DNA of 64,000 nucleotides from Lepisosteus oculatus (Eukaryota; Chordata; Actinopteri; Semionotiformes; Lepisosteidae): the NCBI RefSeq assembly GCF_040954835.1, contig NC_090698.1:74382284-74446283 (forward strand). The letters run 5' to 3'. The notes beneath the pieces are model-generated. The model ran no database searches and was not told the origin of the DNA. It saw nothing but the letters and a program-made list of their open reading frames with translations. Below, in pieces: positions 42,841 to 53,438 of this stretch (within the stretch, counting starts at the first letter, position 1; each line of letters starts with the position of its first letter). The position numbers and the translations under genes were made by a program.

Positions 42841-44012
42841 CTGTATAGTTCTGGGACAGGGGCGGTACAGGGCCGTGTAGTTCTGGGACAGGGGCGGTAC
42901 AGGGCCGTGTAGTTCTGGGACAGGGGCGGTACAGGGCCGTGTAGTTCTGGGACAAGGGCGGTACAGGGCTGTGTAGTTCTGGGACAGGGGCGGTACAGGG
43001 CAGTGTAGTTCTGGGACAGGGCAGTACAGGGCCGTGTAGTTCTGGGACAGGGGCGGTACAGGGCTGTGTAGTTCTGGGACAGGGGCAGTACAGGGCAGTG
43101 TAGTTCTGGGACAGGGGCAGTACAGGGGCAGTACAGGGCTGTGTAGTTCTGGGACAGGGGCAGTACAGGAGCTGTGTAGTTCTGGGACAGGGGCAGTACA
43201 GGAGCTGTGTAGTTCTGGGACAGGGGCAGTACAGGGCAGTGTAGTTCTGGGACAGGGGCAGTACAGGGGCAGTACAGGGCTGTGTAGTTCTGGGACAGGG
43301 GCAGTACAGGAGCTGTGTAGTTCTGGGACAGGGCGGTACAGGGCTGTGTAGTTCTGGGACAGGGGCAGTACAGGGCTGTGTAGTTCTGGGACAGGGGCAG
43401 TGTAGTTCTAGGACAGGGGCAGTACAGGAGCTGTGTAGTTCTGGGACAGGGGCAGTACAGGGCTGTGTAGTTCTGGGACAGGGGCGGTACAGGGCAGTGT
43501 AGTTCTGGGACAGGGGCGGTACAGGGCTGTGTAGTTCTGGGACAGGGGCGGTACAGGGCTGTGTAGTTCTGGGACAGGGGCGGTACAGGGCTGTGTAGTT
43601 CTGGGACAGGGGCGGTACAGGGCTGTGTAGTTCTGGGACAGGGGCGGTACAGGGCTGTGTAGTTCTGGGACAGGGGCGGTACAGGGGCTGTGTAGTTCTG
43701 GGACAGGGGCGGTACAGGGCCGTGTAGTTCTGGGACAGGGCGGTACAGGGCCGTGTAGTTCTGGGACAGGGGCGGTACAGGGCCGTGTAGTTCTGGGACA
43801 GGGGCGGTACAGGGCCGTGTAGTTCTGGGACAGGGGCGGTACAGGGCCGTGTAGTTCTGGGACAGGGCGGTACAGGGCCGTGTAGTTCTGGGACAGGGGC
43901 GGTACAGGGCTGTGTAGTTCTGGGACAGGGGCGGTACAGGGCTGTGTAGTTCTGGGACAGGGGCGGTACAGGGCTGTGTAGTTCTGGGACAGGGGCGGTA
44001 CAGGGCTGTGAG
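42841..44012. repeat. 32-bp minisatellite, about 36 copies
   Basis: Unit GTGTAGTTCTGGGACAGGGG plus CGGTACAGGGCC, with length variants of 31 and 33 and composite units carrying an extra GGGGCAGTACA. Units at both ends are CGGTACAGGG while the middle block (about 43080-43470) is CAGTACAGGG, so the array has a sandwich structure. Long minus-strand open frames rich in TALYRPCP-like peptides are artefacts. It starts 137 bases after the exon at 42636-42704, inside the presumed intron. Confidence 0.95.
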
Positions 44013-44044
44013 CTGTGAGTCACACTGTGCTCTCCTGTGCACAG

Positions 44045-44104
44045 AAAGGCCCCTCCCTGGCAGCACTGCTCCCAGTTTACATTATCACTAAATATTTTTT
44101 AAAG
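44045..44104 (+). other. Possible small exon after the minisatellite
   Basis: CTCTCCTGTGCACAG precedes a 60-bp, phase-0 open segment (KGPSLAALLPVYIITKYFLK) that ends AAG|GTGAAA. Phases fit the exon at 42636-42704. The donor is only moderate and the peptide is unrecognised, so this may be chance. Confidence 0.2.
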
Positions 44105-44504
44105 GTGAAAACCGACGTGTTACTTTGTGTCCTACAGTGCTATGGAGTTGTGTTTCTGGGAAATATTTTAAAGTTGTTTGATCAGAGAGAGCACTTCAGT
44201 ATAGGCAAGCTGTTGAGAGGATGTTTTACATGGAGAGATTATCTGTATTGCTCATTTAACACAGAACTAAACTAGTTTGGTAGTTGGAAACCAGGGAAAT
44301 TCAGGTCAGATATTCAGGTATCCTGTTCAGCAGGTACTGTTTTATATTTGATCTAAGATTTATATTCGATTTGACAAACGCCATGTAATGTAATGAGTGT
44401 GAAGGTTGTTGTTTAAATAAAACTGAAAAGTAGGTTCTTGGGACATAATCAAGTTCATTTGGTTTGAGAAAAGTGGCAGATATTTCTGTTTTACATATTA
44501 TTCA
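44105..44504. other. Nothing recognised
   Basis: AT-rich sequence without an exon, array or element. Confidence 0.4.
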
Positions 44505-44690
44505 TTTGACTGACGCCGTTATCCAAGGTGACACGCCTTTTTACCCATCTACATGCCAGAGCATTTTACTGGAGAGACCCAAGTGAGGTACTTTGCTCAG
44601 GGGCATGAGGGCTGTGCCTCACCTGGGTTTTGAACCCGCAACCCTCCAGACCCCTGAGCACTTGCTCCACACTGCTGCCGGCAGAGTGGT
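44505..44690 (+). repeat. Dispersed tRNA-SINE-like repeat
   Basis: ATTCATTTGACTGACGCCGT, TATCCAAGGTGACACGCC, GGTACTTTGCTCAGGGGCAT and TTTTGAACCCGCAACCCTCC occur in order, as in the abundant fish module also seen at 30780, 45330 and 48808. Confidence 0.65.
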
Positions 44691-45246
44691 CGTGGGTTGG
44701 GTGTGGGCAGGCCAGGGGCTCCCCACAGTGAAACCTGCACCTGCTCGTTTCGGGAGCTGGGGTGCTCGGCGCGTGCTGGGGTGCGCCCGGTATGAGGACA
44801 TTTTTCTGAACCGGCGTCTCTTCATTTCACCTGCGCGGCTTGGCGTGGCCTGCAGGTCTCCTCCCTATCGTGGAATGAAGCACCTGCGCCTGCTGGTGCC
44901 GAAGGAGGCCTGGGGCTCTGTCGGTGCTCCTGCCATTGCTCCTCCTTCCTCAGCCCCAGTCCTCTGCTTGACACCCTTGGGACACTCCCAACACCCTGGG
45001 GTGCTTCTGGTCAGGACACGCCTTGTGGAAAGAGCCCAGGAAGAAGACTTCCTGCTCGGGTGCAGGGTCTGAACCTGAATACTAGAGTCCATATGCTGTA
45101 TTTTCTCCCCAGCAGATTAGATCTTCCATGATCACAAGTATAACAGCTGGGCCAAAATATTATCATCTCTACTGAGTCGTATCATCAGGAGCCCTGGACC
45201 CCCCTCTCGTTACCCTACTTGGTAACTTAGCTGATGAGTCTATCTA
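44691..45246. other. Nothing recognised
   Basis: GC-rich open stretches on both strands, none with splice sites that convince. Confidence 0.4.
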
Positions 45247-45445
45247 AAGAGACAAGTAAAGGTTTATTCCAGGCTGATAAGAGAAGAAAGAAAACACAAC
45301 ATTTCGGCTGTGGAGGGCGTGTATACAACAGTATATTTCACTGGAGCAGTTCTCAGGGGTACAACAGCACCGTCTCAGCTGGGATCTGAGCTCACAGCCT
45401 CCCAGTTGTACAGTAAGTACAGAACCCTGACCACTGAGCCAGCCT
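45247..45445 (+). repeat. Foldback family fragment (copy F) joined to a SINE-like fragment
   Basis: 45247-45316 reads AAAGGTTTATTCCAGGCTGA and GAGAAGAAAGAAAACACAAC, then TTTCGGCTGTGGAGG, the left half of the foldback family. From about 45330 it passes into CTCAGGGGTACAACAGCACC and GAGCTCACAGCCTCCCAG of the dispersed module. Confidence 0.55.
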
Positions 45446-46694
45446 GCCTCAGAAGTGAAATATTTAAAAAGGGTTAATGTTGTGGAATAAAAATGAGTCA
45501 CAGGGAAGTGTACATCTACTAGTCCCACTCTGTTGTTTTAAAATGTACAATTAAATTGACTGCTTCACCTTTGTTTCAAAGTGAGTGCATCACTTTTGCA
45601 AACAGTAACGTCTCTCACGTGTCGGGACGAGACGATCCCGGCTCAGCCTGGGCTCAGCTCAGTAACGCAGCAGGAGCACAGCCCTCAGCCCTCTTGATCT
45701 CCCTGCAGCAGACCTGTCTGTCCCTGGCAGAGAGGAGGCCTGCAGACCCTGCTGACTCTAAAATGAATCCCTTTCTAGTGCTGGGGCGGTTCACAGAACA
45801 CTGAGCACATGGAACAGTACTGCACGTGCGCTGAGAAGGCTCTTGTTTTGGCGATTTCTTGGTAATTCCTGTGGGGGTGTGCTGAGGTGCTTCAGGCTGT
45901 TTCTGGGCCAGTGATGAGCCTCTCACACACATTTTAGGCCGTCTTTCAGTGCACTAGGGGACCCAACTTTACCCACCTGCATTTGTGGGTCCTGGCGTCC
46001 CACAAACAGGAGAGGGAGAACGTATTTCTGCACCTGGCTGTGCTACAGTAGTACTGAAATAACTGCTCTCCTCAGAAAGCTCTTCCTTTGCTCATGTTAA
46101 TACCTGTTTAATCTCCAAGCTTATTTATGCGTGCATAGAATTTAGCACAGCTCGTTTGTTTATGGCGAAGTCGAGGACGGGAGCTGTTATGCAGGTTGAG
46201 AAAGGGAAGACATTTTGTGGTAACTGCCTGCACCTGCTCCCTCGGTCCTCTTGGAAAACAAACGAGCAGCCTGGACAGTCTGTCAAAGGAACCACACTTT
46301 ACTTAAACGGGCTCGCCGCCCTCCTTTGCAAAGTTCAAAGCCCCTTCCTTACTATTTCTGTCGAACTGTGACTCAGTGCTGCGGAAGGATGAGAGGAACG
46401 TTTACTCCCGGTTGAGTGCTGCCACCTGCTGTTAACGCAGGGTAGCACATGGTGATTTCCCTCACAGCCAGACAAGGCATGGGCTCCCTGGGCTGGCTGG
46501 TACACTGTGTCCATATAGGCTTTACAGCTGCTCAGATTGACATCGGCCAGGTCTTTACTGATAGAACTAAGGCTTCTGCTTTAATTGGTGTTTTTCACAA
46601 ATAATGTAAATAATGCAAATAATGTTTTTGCACATTTGTAACATATTCATGTTAACTATTAACAGACTTTGCAGGTTTTTGGCCCTGTAAAGTT
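45446..46694. other. Nothing recognised
   Basis: Presumed intron. Several open frames overlap on both strands and none shows a domain. Confidence 0.4.
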
Positions 46695-47340
46695 GTTGTT
46701 GTTGTAGATAGATACTTTATTGATCCCGTGAGGCAAACTGCAGTGCAACAGCAGCTTAGCAAGTCAACACAGCACAGTGTAACGAAACAATACAATACAG
46801 TCAGTCCAGTCAGTCAGAAGCGCGGTAAAAGGTAAAAAATGGATTATACAGAGTTGACACAGTACAAAATATACAGAAACAGACCAGAAAGTACAGCACA
46901 CAAAAAGTTGTATTGCACATTATAAATATATTGCACAAATCCCTAGCATATATTGCACAAACAAGTTGTAAACAGGAAAAAAACAGATGTAAGCAGAGAG
47001 TTTAATGTTTAGTCCAAAAACAGGTCAATGTTGCCCCCTCCCAGACACACAGTCTTATGGCAGAAGGCAAGAATGACCTCCTGTAGCGCTCCCTGTCGCA
47101 CCGTGGATGAATCAGCCTATTGCTGAACATGCTCTTCGTTCTGACAAGCATGTCACAGAGGGCATGAGAGATGTTGTCCACGATGCAATTCATTTGGACA
47201 CCATTCTCCTCTCAGCCACTACCTCCAGGGGTCCAGGCCAGACCCAATGACAGAGCGTGCTCTTCTGATGAGCTTGTTCAGCCTGTTGGCATCCCCTGCT
47301 CTAATCCCAGAGCCTCAGCACACCACCACGTAGTACTGTA
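46695..47340 (-). mobile_element. Rex/L2-like LINE 3' end, minus strand
   Basis: On the minus strand the last ORF2 residues (…SNRLIHPRCDRERYRRSFLP then SAIRLCV, at 47002-47193) are followed by a 3' untranslated region and the classical end CGGGATCAATAAAGTATCTATC (quoted across a join) with AAC repeats. No catalytic domain remains; stops break the upstream frame. Confidence 0.7.
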
Positions 47341-48021
47341 TAGTTAAGAAGTTCTTCCCCTAAACACAACAGGGGTTTATGCTGCACACAGTGTTAGCTC
47401 TGTGCTGATTGGTGAAGAGTGTAAAATGCAGTACAGCTCTCAAGCATGTGAAATCGTGCCGGTGTAGGCATGTTTCTCTGGTTGTGGATGTTTTACTGTG
47501 TACAGCCGAGCGCAAACTTTCCAGAGTCTTGATTCAGATTCAGGTTTCAGGATGAGATGATTTGCACAGTAGTAATAATATCTCAGATACTGATGGCCCT
47601 TCAATATTCAATTTCTAATCTCTCGTTCACCTGTGATACGTTACATAGGCAGTGTGTTCAATTAAGCATTTCAGAGATCATTTGGAACAAAAATCAGAAT
47701 ATCCCTCATCTCTTAATAATCAGCTTCCCTTTTCTAGAAACATTACTAGCTTAATGGATTAATTTCTTAACCAGGGGACCCTAATATTTAAGTACAGGTG
47801 ATTTAGGTTGACCTACAGTAAAAGAATAACTGGACTGGGGCTCCCCAGAACCAAGGTGGAGATTCATACGTCTGGCAAAATCATTTACCACTAGGACAAA
47901 ATAGAACTATAACATAATAAGTAAAGCACTTTTCCCAGTTCCAGCTGCTCTTCCCAGTGTCTGGGTGAGTGAGGCAGCCGGACCAGCTGACCCGAGCTGC
48001 CATCTGTAGAGAGGACACAGT
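47341..48021. other. Nothing recognised
   Basis: AT-rich, no exon or array. Confidence 0.4.
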
Positions 48022-48322
48022 GAGGCAGTGCGCATGCAGGCAGTGAGGCAGCGCGCATGCAGGCAGTGAGGCAGTGAGGCAGTGCGCATGCACGCAGTGA
48101 GGCAGTGAGGCAGCGCGCATGCAGGCAGTGAGGCAGTGAGGCAGCGCGCATGCAGGCAGTGAGGCAGTGAGGCAGTGCGCATGCACGCAGTGAGGCAGTG
48201 AGGCAGTGCGCATGCACGCAGTGAGGCAGTGAGGCAGGGCGCATGCAGGCAGTGAGGCAGTGAGGCAGCGCGCATGCACGCAGTGAGGCAGTGAGGCAGC
48301 GCGCATGCACGCAGTGAGGCAG
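48022..48322. repeat. 31-bp minisatellite with GCGCATGC cores, 10 copies
   Basis: GCGCATG recurs at 48030, 48053, then every 31 bp from 48084 to 48301. The unit is GTGAGGCA repeats around a GCGCGCATGCACGC-type core of strictly alternating purine and pyrimidine. The cysteine-rich open frames on the minus strand (CALPHCLTACMR-like) are artefacts. Confidence 0.95.
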
Positions 48323-48807
48323 CGTGGGCTGGTTGAGGGGGAGCCCAACACACTCGACTGCTCTTCTGCTCTCACACAGCAGCAGCCCAGCAGGAAGGAA
48401 GCCGTGCTGCTGTGTACTGTGTGACGGAGGCTGTGTGTCAAGAGCTCAGCTAGGTGGCACGCTTAGTTTGCGCAGCGCAGAGCTGTGGTTTCTGGGCCTG
48501 GCGTGCTACGTTTGTTTTCAGGTTGCCACGGGAACCAGTTCTTTCCAGCAGCTCGGCCACCAGCACTTCCTGTGACAGAAATAAGTGCTGTGGCACTGCC
48601 TGGCCCTCACGCCTCCCCGGCCCCTCATGTCAGCACACAGGATCTAAGTAGCTGATCAGCTACAAACCTGGCAGTCAAATTCAGAACTGAAAACAGTTTT
48701 AAACAGTCAGTTCCCACAGAGCACTGTGTGCTGTTTTAGTTAAGATTGTTTGTTTGCAACCGGAGTTCACAAACGCTCTTTATGAGATAATTGAGCTGAT
48801 CGTCATG
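48323..48807. other. Nothing recognised
   Basis: Presumed intron; no supported feature. Confidence 0.4.
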
Positions 48808-48865
48808 GCGAATTTAGCATTTAGCAGGCGCTTTTATCCAAAGCGACTTACATGCCTTGTAAAAG
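48808..48865 (+). repeat. Dispersed tRNA-SINE-like repeat, short fragment
   Basis: GCATTTAGCAGGCGCTTTTA then TCCAAAGCGACTTACATGCC, the 5' part of the module seen at 44505. Confidence 0.6.
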
Positions 48866-49197
48866 ACAGGAGCACTCTTTGCAAAATGCCTCATGCTTGT
48901 TTGCAGGTGAAATAAAGACTTGGGCAATTTGCAGAAAGGAAAATAACTCCGGAAGGACTGCCCAGTCAGTCTGGAAGTGCGAAGACCTGCGCGGTGATGT
49001 GGGCTGCCTGTAGCACGCCGCCCCGTGGTCTGGCGCGGGCGCTTGTCCTCTGTCCGTCGCTGCTCTCCGACGAGTGCAGAGTTGCTTCCCCCACTGGAGA
49101 ATGAAAGGGTTTCAAATCGAGACCAGCTGTGAGTGGGGGAGGAACTGCACTGACTCATAGGGAAGAAAAAAAGCCACCAGGAGCACTGGAGTGATTG

Positions 49198-49435
49198 TCA
49201 GGGCTCTGCCACACCCGCGGCTCTGCTGGATCAGAGTCAGGGCTGTACTGGGTCAGAGTCAGGGCTGTACTGGGCCAGGGCTCTGCTGGGTCAAAGTCAG
49301 GGCTCTCCTGGGTCAGGGCTGTGCTGGACCAAGGCTCTCCTGGGTCAGGGCTCTCCTGGGTCAGGGCTCTCCTGGGTCAGGGCTCTGCTGGACCAGGGCT
49401 TTCCTGGGTCAGGGCTTTGCTGGTTCCGGGTTATG
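49198..49435. repeat. Short-unit minisatellite (about 15-21 bp)
   Basis: GTCAGGGCTCTCCTGG and close variants (GTCAGGGCTGTACTGG, CCAGGGCTCTGCTGG), sometimes with an added GTCAGA, recur about 14 times. Less regular than the other arrays. Confidence 0.85.
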
Positions 49436-50489
49436 GTCAGAGTCGGGCTCTGCCATTCCCTCAGCTCTACTGGATATAAAAACGTTATGTAAGAGCCCTC
49501 AGCTTGTAGTGAATGAATTTTGATACAGCCTGCGTGGGATACATTTAGCGTAATTGGACTGTACCCGAGGAGAGGCCTCGGATTCGCGGTAATTCTGCTG
49601 GAGTGTTTCCCAGCCCTGCGTTCCAGTGGAGTGGCTGATGTGTCTAATAATAGCCCCAGCCCTGTGCGCTGCTCTGTGTGCGTGTTGCTGGCGGCCCCAG
49701 ACCCTGCTGCAGCCCCTCGGTCATTGAAACACACCGACGCCCTGATGGCCGGAGCGCTTGAGCTGTCCAGTCTCTTTCCTCGGCACAGGTTTGTCCCCCC
49801 TCGTGACTTTTGGTTCTAAGCACTTTGAGCCTCTTGGCACAGGTGGCCCTCGATGAGTGGAGGGGCGTGTCCCCCGCTGACGGCACTGTGTGCCCGCGAG
49901 CCCGCCGGAGCCGCCGGAGCCTGGGCGGTGCGCAGCTGACCTCACGCTGCCACAGTCACAGCCGCCTGGTGACGTGACCTAGGCTCGAACCCGAGACCAC
50001 TCTGCAGCCCCAGCGTGTTTCAGCCCTGTGGTTTAGGTACCTGTATAGAGTGGCACCCTGCCAGGTCACAGATTAGCACCCAGTGAGGGTTCAGTCTCAG
50101 GACAGGAAGTGAACGCAACTCGGAGAAGTGCCTGCGCCTCTGACGCAGCTCGGGGGCTCCTTCTGGTCTGAGGAGAGAGACAACAGACCAGCAGAAACTG
50201 TGGAAGTACAGTAGGCGCTCAGGACAGGTCTGGTCAGGAGAGGGTCTGCATGTTTCCACACATCATCCTTTTCTCAAGTTGCTGTCCTGTATGCTTGTGT
50301 GATAATAATAATCCACGAATCTGAGATTGAAACCTGGTGATAGCGAGCTGACATGGTAAGACTGTGCTTTACTCTGTCCTAAACAGAGCTGGCCTGCAGT
50401 TTTAGACAGCAGTAGTGGTGGGCTGCAGTTTGTTACCAGTTCTTTCAGAACAGTTCAGGTAAGGTTTGATTGTGTGAGACTGGAACAGT
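49436..50489. other. Nothing recognised
   Basis: GC-rich stretch 49650-50010 with opposing open frames but no supported exon. Confidence 0.4.
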
Positions 50490-50890
50490 TTCTTTGTTAA
50501 TGAGTGGAAGGTGTTTCTGTAGGAAGGTGTTGTGCTGTACACCTGCTGTACCCATTTGTCCAGTCGAGACAAATTCTTGACCCTTTGGGTAAAGAAGTGC
50601 CCCCTGTGCTCCTTCCCATAGCCGGTGAGCTGGGTGTGAAGTGTCTTTCAGGAAGGTGAATTATCTGTATGTCCCCACATACTCTCCTCTGCTCAAGATT
50701 GAAGAGGGTCATTTCCTTCAGCCTGGTCCCGCTGGACACTCCCTTTAGACCCCGAATGTGTCTGGCTGCTCTTCTCTGGACTGATTCCAGCGTAGTGCTC
50801 TCTTTTCTACAATGTGGTGACCAAAAGTGTTCCCAGAATTTTAAATGATGCCTTACTAGCGCATTACCTGTACAGCTGTACACATCACAT
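50490..50890 (-). mobile_element. CR1-like LINE relic, minus strand
   Basis: Minus-strand translation gives LKFWEHFWSPHCRKESTTLE, SVQRRAARHIRGLKGVSSGT and LFNLEQRRVCGDIQIIHLPE in one nearly intact frame: the C-terminal region of a CR1/L2-type reverse transcriptase, downstream of the missing catalytic core. This is the best-preserved member of the family whose tails litter the window. Confidence 0.8.
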
Positions 50891-52429
50891 TCTGCAGTTC
50901 AGTTTGGCCCTTTTAACAGTGTATCCTGACAGGGCCTCTGCGATTCCACAGTGAGCTCATCTGGCTGGAACGGTGTCCTGCTGCTATCCGGTGGCGCTGG
51001 GACACGATGTGAGAGTGTCCCCATGTGTGGCAGTGTGCCAACGGCCCCTCGTTAACCTCCAGCTGCCATTCAGACGAGCTCTGTATGTGTGAACTGCCAT
51101 ACAGCAGTCAGAGCGCTGTTTATCAGTCTTGTTTATGACACTCTTTGGCATGAAGCAGTCTGTACAGCATCAGTCAGCCACGACACTGCCCCTGTGTGCC
51201 ACCTCTGACAGGAGCTGCAGGTCTCGTGACCCTGAGCTCGTCCGTGAACAGTCTGTCACCCCTGTTTCCAATCTCCAGCTGCTGAACGTGTAAGGTTAGA
51301 GGTTCAACCTGTGAGGCCCCAACTCCCTGATCGGGACATCAAACCCACACTGTTCCCCTGGGCCACTGCTGCTAAATACCAGGAGCTCAGCATCTGCAGG
51401 CTTGTTTTCAGGAATTTCACTTCACCGTTTCCTCACGCGTTGGTGTGAATTAAGAGCGAAACACGACCGCGTCACCTGTGAAAGTGCTGAATGAAGTGTC
51501 TGATATTGATGGCACCCCTCTGGAAGTGTGTTTAGAAGTTTCTTTTGTAACATCAATGCAGCAGCTTTTAGAACAACCTGTAGAACAAGTTGTGGAGCAA
51601 TTTTGACGCAAGATGACCTTGTCTGAAAGGCCAGCAGGAATCCAGACCGATGCCATTCTCCAGTTATCAGCTCCATAAGCCTGTTCCTTTATTAGATCAG
51701 TCAGGGGACATGACTGCACAGCACGCCTATTGAGAAACATGGAAATTAAACTAGGCAAAATGACTGTTAACGATTCTGACCATGTCCTAGTATAAGCATT
51801 AGAAATCCAGCACTTTCTGGGTGTCAGTAATGAAGCTTTAAGTTGTTTTGTGCTGACATGAGATGTGAGTTGTTGTTCTGTTGTGAACCAGGGCATTCAG
51901 ATTTAAATGTGAAAATAAACCAGCAGTCAGTTTGGAGGGTGAGCTGTAAGAGCTGTAAGAGCTGCAAGGCCCTGTCCTGAGAGGTGCTGTCTGGTGAGTG
52001 TCTTTCCTTAACTTGCCTTGCTGTGTGATGTCATGCAGATCTGTTTGCAGGGGTGTGATTGAGGCTCTGCTGGGAGGCTGTCTGTTTGAAACCTGCTTTC
52101 TCTCAAATAACCCCCCCCCCCCACAAACACACACACACATTCCAAGGGGGGGAGAGTTTTGCGAGAGTTTTTTTCAAGAGCGTTATAATTGGTAGTTTTG
52201 AAGAAATGTGACAGACTTGTCTCGGCCTCTCCTTGCCTCAGATAGGCAGCTGGTATTTCAAGCCACGTGAGCTGGGGGTACTTGGGGGTTTCTTACTGCT
52301 GCCTTCGTGTGTGGGCATTGGGCATTGTTGTCTGTGGCCTGCTGTCTAATCCCAGTTCACGTACTGTATTGCCAGCTGGGTCTAATAGGAAAACTTGATG
52401 GCAAATGAACCTATTTAGAGGAAACTCTG
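50891..52429. other. Nothing recognised
   Basis: A minus-strand open stretch at 51450-51896 has no recognisable domain. A C run (about 52110-52122) precedes an AC microsatellite. GAGCTGTAA-type triplication at 51943-51966. Confidence 0.45.
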
Positions 52430-52630
52430 GAAGTAGATGTTAAAACATGAACAGAGGGACTGCTGTTCACAAAGGGTTGTAGGAGTAGGAAGCAAGCTTC
52501 TCAGGCACGTGGTTGTGGCTGTATCCTGGCTTCTTTCAAGAAACCGCTGGATGAGGTCCTCAGATCAAGTAACTACTAACAGCCAAATGAGCCGAATGGA
52601 CCAGACAGCTCCTATTGTTTGTAACCATTC
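52430..52630 (+). repeat. LINE 3'-coding relic (CR1/L2-like)
   Basis: Plus strand reads GTAVHKGL-like then ASFKKPLDEVLRSSNY and SQMSRMDQTAPIVCN, the terminal pattern of the same LINE family with its short 3' tail. Confidence 0.55.
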
Positions 52631-52839
52631 TTGTGCTCCCCAAGATCTCTGAAGATCTCCCAGGAGCTGCGCTACATCAGACAGGCGCTCAGAGGTGTGT
52701 CGGTGCTCATGACGACTGCCAGCAGGCTCTGACCCTGGGTTTAGGATTCTGTCTGGTGCTGCAAGAACATGCAGAATACTTCCATCTTGCACAGAGCACA
52801 GCTTCCACAGGGGAGACCAGAGTGTCAGTCAGTCATTAA

Positions 52840-52942
52840 CTATGTTAATTTTATTATTTTTTATTTGCTTTGGCAACACTGATTGTACCCATCGGTCATG
52901 CTAATAAAGCACCTTGAATTGAATTGAATTGAATTGAATTGA
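52840..52942 (+). mobile_element. Tail-only copy of the I/Nimb-like LINE
   Basis: About 100 bp nearly identical to 40304-40399: TTTGCTTTGGCAACACTGAT, ATCGGTCATGCTAATAAAGC, then (GAATT)n. One T-indel and one C/T difference are seen. The rest of the element is missing, as expected of severe 5' truncation during target-primed reverse transcription. Confidence 0.85.
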
Positions 52943-53363
52943 TTTATTTAAGGTGAGATGCAATAAAATCCAGCTTGTCTGATTCTAATCAGCAGTTACT
53001 GTTTGATTAGGCCGGCTGTAATGTGATTGTGACTTTTGTCTGGAGTTGTAAGTCACTGAGTATTTTGTTGAGCAATAAGGGTCACATCTTGGCATTCATT
53101 TACCAAACGATAAACATGTTCTTACACAACTTCTCTCTCTCTCTCTCTTCCCTGCTCTCTGCTTTGAAACACATATCAGATTTGTTTCTGTCAGGCGGAA
53201 TGACTTATGTGCTGCGCGGTTCCCTTAACTGCAGGGTTAGCCAACACCACCCAAGCCAGCTATTTCAGTAACGCCTGAGTGTTAGGACCTCCCCTAATAT
53301 GCGATCAGAGGGCTCTGGTGCTCAGAAGGCAGTCAGTCTGCTGGAGACACAGAGGCTGCAGAG

Positions 53364-53438
53364 ATGGGCCAGGTTCTGAGTTGGTTAAGGACCCCTAACG
53401 AGAATCAGATGATACAGGATGTGCCCCAGGAGCAGCAG
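53364..53438 (+). CDS. Candidate alternative first exon with N-myristoylation signal (25 codons)
   Basis: ATG in a strong initiation context (GCAGAGATGG) opens MGQVLSWLRTPNENQ and continues to QDVPQEQQ, ending CAG|GTAATG at 53439 in phase 0. Gly2 with Ser6 fits the N-myristoyltransferase pattern (MGxxxS), so the product would be membrane-tethered. It lies 17 kb downstream of the CpG-island start at 36583 and could be an alternative promoter of that gene or the start of a separate one. I do not recognise the protein. There is no CpG island here, so expression might be tissue-restricted. Confidence 0.45.

Noticed and set aside
42813-44066. Two long minus-strand frames rich in TALYRPCP-type repeats
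   Set aside because: Artefact of the 32-bp minisatellite; both rotate through the same array and have no domain.
47881-48441. Cysteine- and leucine-rich minus-strand frames resembling a secreted repeat protein
   Set aside because: Translation of the 31-bp minisatellite in several simultaneously open frames.
51450-51896. 148-codon minus-strand frame as a gene or retroelement
   Set aside because: No reverse transcriptase or other motif could be recognised; likely chance.
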